The notes beneath the pieces were generated by a model, which had not been told where the DNA came from, did no database searches, and was given only the letters and a program-made list of their open reading frames with translations. From Paramicrosporidium saccamoebae (Eukaryota > Rozellomycota): a stretch of DNA of 26,118 nucleotides. Where the stretch lies: assembly GCA_002794465.1 (NCBI GenBank), contig MTSL01000006.1, positions 1 to 26,118 of the forward strand, given 5' to 3'. Both the position numbers and the translations under genes were made by a program. Shown here piece after piece: positions 8,405 through 16,400 of this stretch (the stretch's first letter is position 1; every line of letters begins with the position of its first letter).

Positions 8405-8414
8405 GTATTTATAG
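8405..8414 (-). promoter_or_regulatory. TATA-like element of the broken - strand copy
   Basis: CTATAAATAC on the - strand, 34-43 bases before the decayed gene's ATG, identical to the element at 6298-6307. Confidence 0.5.
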
Positions 8415-8764
8415 GAATCGCTGCGCGTCCGCAGTAACCTTATTTTCAGCGAATATGATTGGCTAGAAATCCCACCCGAGCCTAAACTGCAGAATGGCAC
8501 GTCAACTTCCGCTAGAATCCGGATGCTACTAAGGATGCGATGGTCGTGATCTCTTCTGAAATAGCGGAAACATGTCATAAAGATCAGGCGCCGTCAATAG
8601 ACCAAGCTCGCCGGTGCCCGAAATGTCACTGTTTACAAATAACCATCAATCCGCGAGATGGCGCTTCAAACTCTTCAGAATAAACCATTTAGTAAACATG
8701 AATTCGAGTTGTTAGCGTTGATACAGTGCTTCAGATGTTCAGTCAGTTTATTTATGTCAACGAG
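8415..8764. other. Region with no supported gene
   Basis: No convincing coding frame on either strand. A short + strand frame at 8658-8861 is Ser/Leu-rich and is probably the complement of the doubtful - strand stretch described next. A TTTATT (AATAAA on the - strand) at 8747-8752 could be its poly(A) signal. Confidence 0.4.
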
Positions 8765-9043
8765 TCAACTCTCGTCATTGTGTATGAATTCATCCTCTCT
8801 TCTCTTTAAAAGTAGTTCCTTCACAACAATGAGCAGTAAAATCGACTTTTTTCGAGAGTAGGACCTCCTAATTGCTGCAGCCGTATTTCGGGCTTTGTCT
8901 CTACTTTTGTCGGTCCAATTCGTACTTGTCCACTCGACTCAACGGTCGAGCGCCTTCCAATGAGCATTACGGTTGTTGAGTAACGCATTCTTAAAGCCTA
9001 GTGCTTCGGAAAGATGCGACTTTAGTCTGTGGTCCTGTCTCAT
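8765..9043 (-). pseudogene. Doubtful small coding stretch with one internal TGA
   Basis: From ATG 9043 a - strand frame reads MRQDHRLKSHLSEALGF..., meets a single TGA at 8941-8939, and stays open in the same frame to a second TGA at 8767-8765, through KSILLLIVVKELLLKRREDEF. That is 93 codons with one interruption. A poly(A)-like AATAAA follows at 8747-8752. Either a small intron removes the TGA or the gene is broken. No GTA...TAG intron of usual length restores the frame neatly: an atypical 45-nt GTT...GAG segment would, and a 43-nt GTT...TAG segment would switch to another frame. Product not recognised; it could be chance. Confidence 0.25.
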
Positions 9044-9127
9044 GCAGCAAGTTTATTTCGGAGTTTGAATTTCAAAGTCAACACTCTTGGAGCAACTCAA
9101 ACGGGCGCTAGTTTCGACTCGTGACCA

Positions 9128-9508
9128 CTAGGTATGGCTTTCCAGTTGGTCTGTGAATGACCCGTAAAAATTTTGGCACTTGAGAATTCCTAGTATGACC
9201 CATGGATTATAGCCACTACTGCGAGCACCAGAAATATTGCTTGACCATGTTCCTGTGGATTCAATGGATCGATTGTGCAGCTTAGCTGGCTTGTCTGTAC
9301 TGCGTATCGGATGGGCCGAATCGCTCCAAACTTGTCGAATCGGTTCACATCTGTGCTCTGTAGAGCTCACAGAAACAGTATACCCAACCATCAATAGCTT
9401 ATCCAGCTGATATGAACCGGTTCCTGCATAGGTTGTAATGCCTGGATACCATTTATCAACATTGCTGTGCAGTGCCCAGGCCTGTTGCTCACAAAAAACA
9501 GCTGCCAC
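9128..9508 (-). CDS. Possible small secreted or partial protein, unrecognised
   Basis: An open frame of up to 126 codons with protein-like composition (KWYPGITTYAG, YTVSVSSTEHRC, NRSIESTGTWSSNISG). It has two NxS/T sites and three Cys. The first in-frame codon is GTG, not ATG. One way to obtain an ATG is a short first exon ATGTGGCTTG ending at 9556, spliced over a 47-nt GTC...GCAG segment, giving MWLAVFCEQQ; but that donor is not GTA like the other introns here, so I do not trust it. No family recognised and no clear poly(A) signal at its stop. It could be a gene fragment or chance. Confidence 0.3.
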   Translation of the reverse strand: MAAVFCEQQAWALHSNVDKWYPGITTYAGTGSYQLDKLLMVGYTVSVSSTEHRCEPIRQVWSDSAHPIRSTDKPAKLHNRSIESTGTWSSNISGARSSGYNPWVILGILKCQNFYGSFTDQLESHT

Positions 9509-9602
9509 AGAGCTGTTATATTAGAAATTTCATCTCGTCTTATATGACCAAGCCACATCAGATCAAGTCTTCAATAGTATTATTGCCTGTTGAGCATAGC
9601 GG

Positions 9603-9623
9603 ATTGGTCTACCACAGACCAAT
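9603..9623. repeat. Short hairpin after the exostosin-like gene
   Basis: ATTGGTCT and AGACCAAT arms around a 5-nt loop, starting 15 bases beyond the stop of the - strand gene at 9638. May act as a 3' end structure. Confidence 0.45.
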
Positions 9624-9637
9624 GATTATTAAATGAT

Positions 9638-10855
9638 TTATAATTCGTCGTTAAGAGAGTCTTCATCTTCCTCATCATGTTCTTCGCCCGAGTGAGTGTA
9701 TTCGCCATCAGAGGCATTCCCCAAATCCAAAACAATATTCTCCACCTGCGGTAGCGGTCGTTTTGCGAGTATTTGCATGAGAGACTCGGTGGCGTCGTCT
9801 TTTTGCGGCACAGGATGATAGGCAAACCGATGGGCCACCTTTTTCATGCGGGACCGCATACGTTCCTCCTCTGCCTGGGGGATTGCCTTGAGAATCTCCG
9901 TCAGACGACCTATATCCCGCTGCGGCACGCGTACTGTGAATTCGCGGAAATCAACAATGGTGCGGTTAAAGGCGACATCCCACTCATCGGCAATAATAAC
10001 GGGGATGGCACCTGCCTCAATGGCATCAAAGAGTCGGGGACTCCAATGGCTCCAGCCCAACGGACACAGGGCATAACGAGCATTAATGAGCTCATGCCAA
10101 TAAAATGCACTGTGTTCCGTTCGGATAAAGTAATGTGCAGGATCCTCCTTGCCGTACTTTAGGAGCCGCTGCCTGATTCCGAGACTGTACTCATACTCAT
10201 TGGTAATGGATCCCCTAAAGTAGGCAAAAATTGTGCGTTGGGCGGGACGGGGCAATGTCTCCACGTGGCGATATTCGCCCAATGGCGGGATGGAAATGTC
10301 CTTGTGGGGATCAAAGACCTGACGATGATCTTTGTGCGCCATGCCGAGTAGAGTCAGATGGATGCTAGAAGCCACCCGATTGCGTGCGACAGACTCGTCC
10401 TTTTCGCCCAGCACATGCACTCCCCAGTCCCAGCTGAATACGAACAGATGGTCCCGACCCTGTTTCCGCTGCCAGAAGGGATATTCTTCTTCTACATGAT
10501 CCAAGATGGCAGTTAGATACTCTGCAGTCTTTCCCCGACACACTTCTGGATCGTGGTCCACCTTGCACCGATGATAATAACAGGTGCTGTACTGCGGAAC
10601 CAAAAAATAGTCGGCCTGGGCCGCATCATGGAGGGTGGAGGCAGTTTGAACAAAGCGCGAGGCGGTTAACAAAGTGGGCAATGCAAGCTCGATGGCGTAA
10701 AAGTAGTGATGGCAAGAGGAATAGTCCATGTGATAATCACGATGGAGGAGTGTCTCGGGGATGGTGTAGATGTACACTTTTGGCATCGGAACGTCTTCTG
10801 TAGTCCACCATGTTGACACCAAAGGCAGCAATGCAGCAAAGCAGGCCAGTCTCAT
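9638..10855 (-). CDS. Exostosin-family (GT47-like) glycosyltransferase with NDEL tail
   Basis: 405 residues. Seen: an N-terminal signal peptide (MRLACFAALLPLVST) with no later membrane helix; then an exostosin-type domain: PKVYIYTIPE near the start, ADYFLVPQYSTCYYH, a HLFVFSWDWGVH segment, RTIFAYFRGS, then the donor-binding half SAFYWHELINARYALCPLGWSHWSPRLFDAIEAGAIPVIIADEWDVAF (given here as two adjoining blocks; the CPLG...S.R..DAI..G.IPVI pattern is the GT47 hallmark). The C-terminus is very acidic and ends SLNDEL, a KDEL-like tetrapeptide. Known of the family: mostly type II Golgi enzymes making heparan or cell-wall glycans. Inferred: a soluble, ER-retained enzyme of unknown donor and acceptor. 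Start: the ATG at 10855; the frame begins two codons earlier only with GTG. Confidence 0.85.
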   Translation of the reverse strand: MRLACFAALLPLVSTWWTTEDVPMPKVYIYTIPETLLHRDYHMDYSSCHHYFYAIELALPTLLTASRFVQTASTLHDAAQADYFLVPQYSTCYYHRCKVDHDPEVCRGKTAEYLTAILDHVEEEYPFWQRKQGRDHLFVFSWDWGVHVLGEKDESVARNRVASSIHLTLLGMAHKDHRQVFDPHKDISIPPLGEYRHVETLPRPAQRTIFAYFRGSITNEYEYSLGIRQRLLKYGKEDPAHYFIRTEHSAFYWHELINARYALCPLGWSHWSPRLFDAIEAGAIPVIIADEWDVAFNRTIVDFREFTVRVPQRDIGRLTEILKAIPQAEEERMRSRMKKVAHRFAYHPVPQKDDATESLMQILAKRPLPQVENIVLDLGNASDGEYTHSGEEHDEEDEDSLNDEL

Positions 10856-11085
10856 CGTCACCGTTCCCAGACAGTATTGCCCAATTCAGTCAAATTGCCG
10901 AGACAGTGTCAAGACGAATAGGTCCGTGTTTATTCAGTAGTAGGTTATAGACATAGTGATGGCCGTGGCTAATTAAGAGCGTATTGTTATTATAATGCCC
11001 CTCCCGCTCAAGAAAATGCTAGCATGAAAGGATTCGTGATTTAATAATAGATTATTCACAACCACCACAAATACTATAAGGATCA
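10856..11085. other. Spacer between NEDD8 3' end and exostosin 5' end
   Basis: 230 bp, no coding frame. It must hold the exostosin promoter and the NEDD8 3' UTR; AATAAA on the - strand at 10929-10934 is a possible, rather distant, NEDD8 poly(A) signal. Confidence 0.4.
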
Positions 11086-11448
11086 TCACAGTCCGCCACG
11101 GAGGGCAAGCACCAGATGCAACACACTCCCTCCCTCCACATTGTACTCACTCGCCGACTTTTCATCGCTCCTAGGACATTAACTACCCCCAAGACGGTAC
11201 ATTTGCTTTCCACCAAAGATGAGACGCTGCTGGGCAGGTGGAATGCCTTCCTTTTCCTCCACGCGTTCCTTGATTCGGCATATCTATGGTTAGAGAAAGG
11301 ACGGGGTTGGTGCCTTGTCCTTGGGTTCAATGTCTATTTCTATCTAATTATGAGGTTGTCTTGAGTGGGACAATGTACCTCTTTTCCCGTTAGGGTCTAT
11401 TGCATTAGCGTTTGGCACGAGTAAAAGTACCTTGACACGAATTTGCAT
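11086..11448 (-). CDS. NEDD8: NEDD8/RUB1 ubiquitin-like modifier, five exons
   Basis: A 77-residue precursor found only by splicing. Exons: 11448-11431, 11396-11379, 11343-11314, 11283-11201, 11170-11086. Introns are 34, 35, 30 and 30 nt, all ending TAG; three start GTA and the third starts GCA (11313, GC-AG type). Pieces read [50 protein letters not shown], then [15 protein letters not shown] and [12 protein letters not shown]. The NEDD8 hallmark is Ala at position 72 (LALRGG) where ubiquitin has Arg. A single Leu follows the mature Gly-Gly, so C-terminal processing is needed. NEDD8 is attached to cullins to activate cullin-RING ligases. Transcribed divergently from the RasGEF gene over a CCAAT-rich 177-bp spacer. 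Every junction restores the known family sequence, so the model is strong. Confidence 0.95.
11284..11313 (-). other. GC-AG intron in NEDD8
   Basis: Donor AAG|GCACCA, branch-like CTAAC, acceptor CATAG. The 30-nt length is a multiple of three. Without removal, codons foreign to NEDD8 would be inserted after IEPKDK. The other nine introns placed in this window begin GTA. Confidence 0.88.
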
Positions 11449-11625
11449 CGGTGAATTTTGACCAATGGAATCACTTGGTCGACTATAAAAATATCCACTC
11501 TTTGACGATCACAATTGGTAGAAATGATGATCCAATAGAGAAGTGGAACGTACAGATCGGACCAATAATTGTACAAATGGACACTATTATAAGTGGTTCC
11601 CTGTTTCTTGGCAGCATCAGCGACT
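11449..11625. promoter_or_regulatory. Divergent promoter between NEDD8 and the RasGEF gene
   Basis: 177 bp with three CCAAT motifs on the + strand (11462-11466, 11532-11536, 11562-11566) and a TATA-like TATAAAAA at 11484-11491. Upstream ATGs at 11525/11528 (immediately stopped) and 11578 precede the RasGEF start on the + strand. Confidence 0.5.
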
Positions 11626-13254
11626 ATGGACGATATCCGCCATACTTTGGCTATTGCGGCGGCGTTGAAGAAGAGCTACCGGGCCGGTTCGTATTACAAG
11701 TACTTGGATGCTGTGCACCTGACGCTTGACCTGCTGGGCAGTGAATCGCTCTTCCGACCGGTTGGAGGACTTGATCGATCGATAGTGGAGCGCTTGTTCA
11801 AGGTGTGCGAAAGCGCAGTGAGGAGAGCAGGAGAGCAGATTGACGCAGTGTTGGATTTGGACGAAAAGAGTGCGAAACAGGCGAGCGAGCAGAGTGCCCT
11901 GAATGCCGAGCCAATAGAGGAGGATCCAACGGGGACCACCTTTAGTGTTCCCAAACGAGAAACATGTCAGTCAGTGTCAGGAAAGAAGCCAAACGAAGAT
12001 GATTCAAAAACGATTGAGGACAAAGCAAGATCCGCTCCTGTCATGATTGTGGAGGAAGAATTCGGAGACGAACCTGCTTTGGGAGTAAGGGATCCAGCCA
12101 CTTTACCAATGATTCCGATAAGCAGTTTGTATTTGGCACAGTGTCAAGAAATGTTGGACATGCAATTATTGATGCAACGATTGGAACCTCTCGCCAACGC
12201 CACCCCAAAACAGCGCTCTAACGCATTGTACCTGGACGCGGTGCAACAGCTGGTAGTTCGACTTCGAGGCCATGCTTTGCGCAAACTAGATTTGCAGGAT
12301 GCCAGCCACAAGGCCATGGAACTGCGAGTGCGAGCAATTCCACCCGGAGAATTAGCTCGACAGATTACGCGTCTACAGATGGAAATATTTAGGCGCGTGC
12401 CAATTGGAGAATTGGATGTGCCCATTCATGATCGCGCATCCCATGCACCCTGTCTGAGTGAGCTCGTGGCATTTTCACAATACATTACCCATTGGTGTCA
12501 ATATGAGGTGTTGCGCTACGCCACGGCACAGGATCGCGCAGGAGTTTTGGCACATCTAATCCGCACGACGACGGCATTGGCAGATTTGGCCAACTACGAG
12601 TCGTGTCGTGCAATGGTTGCGGGACTGACATCCCATCCACTGCGACGACTGCGACAGACAATGGTATTGCTCCCAAAACGACTTCGGAATGAATTGGATT
12701 CGTTGGGGATTCTCGTCTCAGAACGACGGGATTATGCACAACTGCGTGAAACTTTGGATCGACGGGCTACTCCTTGCATCCCACCCGTAGTAACGCCGGT
12801 GCGTTGGGAAGAATTCCAGAGCAGCGCCTATTTAGAACTGTTTCCTGCACAGCCCAATGTGCAGCACTATCTGCTGATCCAACCATATCGCTGGGAGGAG
12901 GAACTGTTTAGCATTTCAGTGGCACGAGAACCGCCTGGCCGTATCGAAAGTCGCGAAACTCCCGCCCTCACCGGTGCTGAAGAGGAGCGTTTGGCCTTTG
13001 CTGATGACGATGTTTTTGAGATTATCGGACGTAAAATCCAAAATCCCAATCATTGGTCGTCCAGTTCGCCACGATCAGTGTCTTCAGAAGTATCCCCAGA
13101 TGTATCCGCGCGATTGGTGTCTCCAGACGTATCCACACGATTGGTATCTCCAGACGTATCTACAAGATCCCGGTCTTCAGACGTTCCCGCACGATCTATA
13201 CCGTTAGAAGTATCCACACGACTTGCACCTTCTGACGTGACCAACCTCCGCTAA
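11626..13254 (+). CDS. Ras guanine-nucleotide exchange factor (RasGEF/CDC25 domain)
   Basis: 542 residues. Seen: a helical N-terminal segment of about 80 residues (HTLAIAAALKKSY, SYYKYLDAVHLTLDLL) that resembles an MIT-type helical bundle, weakly; a low-complexity linker; then a CDC25-homology domain from about residue 220 to 430 with the family landmarks LARQITRLQMEIFRRVPIGEL, LSELVAFSQYITHWCQYEVL, LADLANYESCRAMVAGL, HPLRRLRQTMVLLPKRL and RDYAQLRETLDRRATPCIPP (overlapping blocks in order). No separate REM domain was recognised. The tail holds six 9-residue repeats (13087-13248). RasGEFs swap GDP for GTP on Ras-type GTPases at membranes; which GTPase is unknown. The ATG at 11626 is the first in frame; the frame opens earlier at GTG. 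Poly(A) signal AATAAA at 13270. Confidence 0.88.
   Translation: MDDIRHTLAIAAALKKSYRAGSYYKYLDAVHLTLDLLGSESLFRPVGGLDRSIVERLFKVCESAVRRAGEQIDAVLDLDEKSAKQASEQSALNAEPIEEDPTGTTFSVPKRETCQSVSGKKPNEDDSKTIEDKARSAPVMIVEEEFGDEPALGVRDPATLPMIPISSLYLAQCQEMLDMQLLMQRLEPLANATPKQRSNALYLDAVQQLVVRLRGHALRKLDLQDASHKAMELRVRAIPPGELARQITRLQMEIFRRVPIGELDVPIHDRASHAPCLSELVAFSQYITHWCQYEVLRYATAQDRAGVLAHLIRTTTALADLANYESCRAMVAGLTSHPLRRLRQTMVLLPKRLRNELDSLGILVSERRDYAQLRETLDRRATPCIPPVVTPVRWEEFQSSAYLELFPAQPNVQHYLLIQPYRWEEELFSISVAREPPGRIESRETPALTGAEEERLAFADDDVFEIIGRKIQNPNHWSSSSPRSVSSEVSPDVSARLVSPDVSTRLVSPDVSTRSRSSDVPARSIPLEVSTRLAPSDVTNLR
13087..13248 (+). repeat. Six 27-bp coding repeats in the RasGEF tail
   Basis: Six in-frame 9-codon units with consensus LVSPDVSTR; units 2 and 3 (13114-13167) are nearly identical, the others diverged (SRSSDVPAR, SIPLEVSTR). 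They encode a Ser-Pro rich disordered tail with possible SP phosphosites. Confidence 0.85.
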
Positions 13255-13414
13255 CTGTATATACCGATTAATAAATGCGATTGTCATTAATGTTAATAAT
13301 GATGGTATGTAAATATCGAATGGCTGTATGCAACCCCTCGAATATATAGGCCCATCCTATCGTCTATGGGTTAAGCATTACCAAATATCATAATATGATA
13401 TTAGCTAATCTATG
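13255..13414. other. Convergent 3' spacer
   Basis: 160 bp between the stop codons of the RasGEF (+) and M16 (-) genes. AATAAA for the + gene at 13270-13275; no equally clear signal for the - gene. Confidence 0.5.
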
Positions 13415-16400
13415 CTAGTTGAGGAGATGGGCAAGATCAACAATATTGTTGACAGTGGATGGAATGGACAAGGCATCAAACTCGGCTTTAATGGCATCCA
13501 ACTTGCTGGCAGGAACGGCGGCTAGCCGAATTGCTCGGGTGGCGTCCTTGAGAACAAGCAGCAGTTCCTGGGCTGCCCGGGTCAGCTGAGGCACATCCAT
13601 GGCAAGCATACGGCTATTCCAACGTCTTTCCTCGTCAGAGCCCACAGATGGCAATCCACGTAGAGCAGTGCGACAGGCCGTTGCTACAATTCCTGCGGGA
13701 GTGGCACGTTCTGTGACGAATTGGAATTGCATTCCAGCCTGTGCAGTGCGTACAGCTTCATCGGTAATCACATTTGCTGGGGCGCTTAGTAGTTCCTCCA
13801 GAAGGGCAATAAATGTGGTAAAGGCTCTTACGGGATCCGAAGAGTCGTCCAAATGCGCCGTCAACAGTCCACTCCATACTGCCACAGAGATGGATGCACC
13901 ATATGCCAATCCTGCGCCTCGGATGCGTCTGAAAAGCGGTCCTTCCGTGTAACTGAGCAGCTGACAAAGCAGCGCCGTGCTGAGCAACCGATCAATAGTT
14001 GCATCATCATATTCGGCTGAACGGGGCAAAACGTCCAATGGTACACAAATCATCAAATAGGAAGAGGTAATGTCTGACATGGGAATCAGCTCAAATTCGC
14101 CTCCTTCGTTGACAGTTTCTCCCTCCAAGGTTCCCTGCTTTGGCAGACGATAGGGATCCTCCCAAAACGAATGCGAATCAGTGGATGTTGGCTGGCTTCC
14201 ATCTTCATTAGTTCCAAAATGAGTCAGCATGGGCGATTCTACCAGATGCTGTCGAAGCTGTTCCAAGCTAGAAATGACACTGTCTGGTTGCTCTTCGAGT
14301 TGTTCGCGCAATTGGACGAGGAACTTTGTTTGAGTGGCCATGCCAAGATGTTTCTCTATTGTCGGAGCCATTCTGCATCGAGGACGTTTGGCTGCCTTTG
14401 CGCACTCTCCCAACCGAGTGGTCAGTCGCATGTCTAGAACACTGTGAGCCTCTCCCCAAGTGTCCTTTAGTTGGCTGATGAGATTCTCCAGCACTTCAGC
14501 CACTCGATCCGCAGAAAAGACGGTACCGTGGAGGACCAACATGCACAGATTGCGCAGCTCCTCCAGCGTGTAGACAACCCGTCCGTGCAATGAAACAACG
14601 AAATGTGACTCAAAGTAGCCGCAAGAGAAAATGTCACTATCAAAGCCGACGGCTGTCTCAAAGGTGGAAAAGACTCCTGATAGCTCCTCAATAAGCTCCT
14701 GATACGAAATGGCCTCGGTGAGGAGGGGGGAGGGGAATTGTGTCAAAAGAGTGTCCGTGATTTCCAAATCACATTGGAAGAACAACTCTTGCAGCAGCAC
14801 CAAGTACGGCCACAAAGGCTCTGGGATGCACTTGGCAATGTCAAATGCAAGGGTCAGACGCTTCACTCCCGAGATGGGCAGAGAGACAATCTGTACGGCA
14901 GGAGATGGGCGATGGATGGTGCAGGGAATGGCAGCCAACTTTCCCGTGTCAAATGGCGCAATTTCCTGGGTGACCTGATACTCTTCCTCGGACAATTCGA
15001 TCACCGGAATGTTTTTCAACTGTTCCGTCTCCCACGTCTTGATGGACTCGTTCATAGTCCGAGAGGGCTTCATTCTCACCTCGGCTGGGGGAGGTCCCAG
15101 AAGGAAATGATCAATCAGTTCAGTCCAATAGGACAAGGGCTGTTGTGCCAACTCTTCCAAGTGCTGTGGCACCCGAGTAATGGATTCGCCATAACGACCA
15201 GGCTCTGTCGTCTTGGCAAATGGCCAGCGTGCACGCACAATTTCTGGCATACAATAGCCGGCGCAGAAGTCGTGTGGATCATCCTCCAAACTTTCCTGCA
15301 GCTTAATCTTTAGCGATTTTAGTGCCACCTTTCTGCGCTCTTCTAGCATTTCCTCATCAGTTCGGATAGCCCGCAACACTTCTTCCAACTCTGTCCACAA
15401 TACTCCCTCATCCAAATAGCACTTTCCGTCTTTGCCATCGGTTGGGATACCGCTAAAGATGATGGAAAGCATGGTCTGATGTGCCGGCTTTACTTCGTAG
15501 TCAATATCCGAGGCAATGGGGTCGCTGCGTTCCACAAAGTGCTGATATAAGGGACTGGCTGAAGTATCCTTGAGCATCCGAAGTAGGACGTGCAATGCCG
15601 TAATCGTGTACATATTGTCGCTGGTAGGCCCTGTCCATGCAAAACCCACCGAACCGAGCGATTCATCGTTGGCTGGGAAAGGAATAAGGACTGAGGATTG
15701 TTTTTCAATAACTGGCTCAGATGGTGGGTGAATAGGAGAGGGTGTGGGATAGAATTGGACAGAATCGAGCAGTTCCAAAAGTCCATCCAATTCGGCATCA
15801 AGTCCCGCTCCGCAGAGGACGACACAGACATTCTCCGGTCGATACCATCGGGCGTGGTAATCCTTAATTTCTTGCAGCGTCAACGTGGCAATGTCTTTAG
15901 TTCTTCCTCCGCACTCCCAACCATAAACCCCGCCTATTGTGCTACGTCGCAGTGCCAAGTCCAGCTGATCTTGTTCGCTCCATTCCCGACCAGCCATCTC
16001 ACAGTACACCACTCCACGTCCGCCTGCAGTTCCCCGATGGAAGACTTCCCGTCGAACCACCGTCTCGGAGAGGGTGGGACGGAAAATGTGGTCCAGGAAC
16101 ACGGGCAGCAAGCGAAGGAGTCCTGCCAGGGAAGAGGTCATTAGGGTGTAGCACGTGTGGTCGTCGCTTGTGTACGCATTAGTGCCCTGCGATTGACACA
16201 GTCCTGCGAGACGGTCAAGATAGCCACGTTCCGGATACGCCACCGAGCCACAAAAGATGAGATGTTCTAGTGTGTGAGGTAGCCCTTTATGGTCTTCCAC
16301 AAACGTCGGCACGGCGACATAGACTGCATACAGCGGACTGTCCACTGCACAGGTCACCAGTTCGAGCCCATTTGTGCATTTGTATGTGCTCACTCCCGTC

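Larger units (their letters stand above)
6512..8414. repeat. Tandem unit 3 of 3 (both genes decayed)
   Basis: Contains the 3' remnant of the membrane gene, the hairpin element, the intergenic inverted repeat and a full-length but broken - strand gene with its TATA-like element still intact. It is the most diverged unit. Confidence 0.75.

Noticed and set aside
11116-11364. 82-codon + strand frame and a 92-codon - strand frame at this place
   Set aside because: Both are explained by the spliced NEDD8 gene on the - strand; neither single frame encodes it.
11086-11448. Ubiquitin rather than NEDD8
   Set aside because: Ala at position 72, [12 protein letters not shown] and the overall sequence are NEDD8-type; ubiquitin has Arg72 and KAKIQDKEGIPP.
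14738-15313. 191-codon + strand frame inside the M16 gene
   Set aside because: Antisense to a complete 1012-residue metalloprotease with its zinc motif; no independent support.
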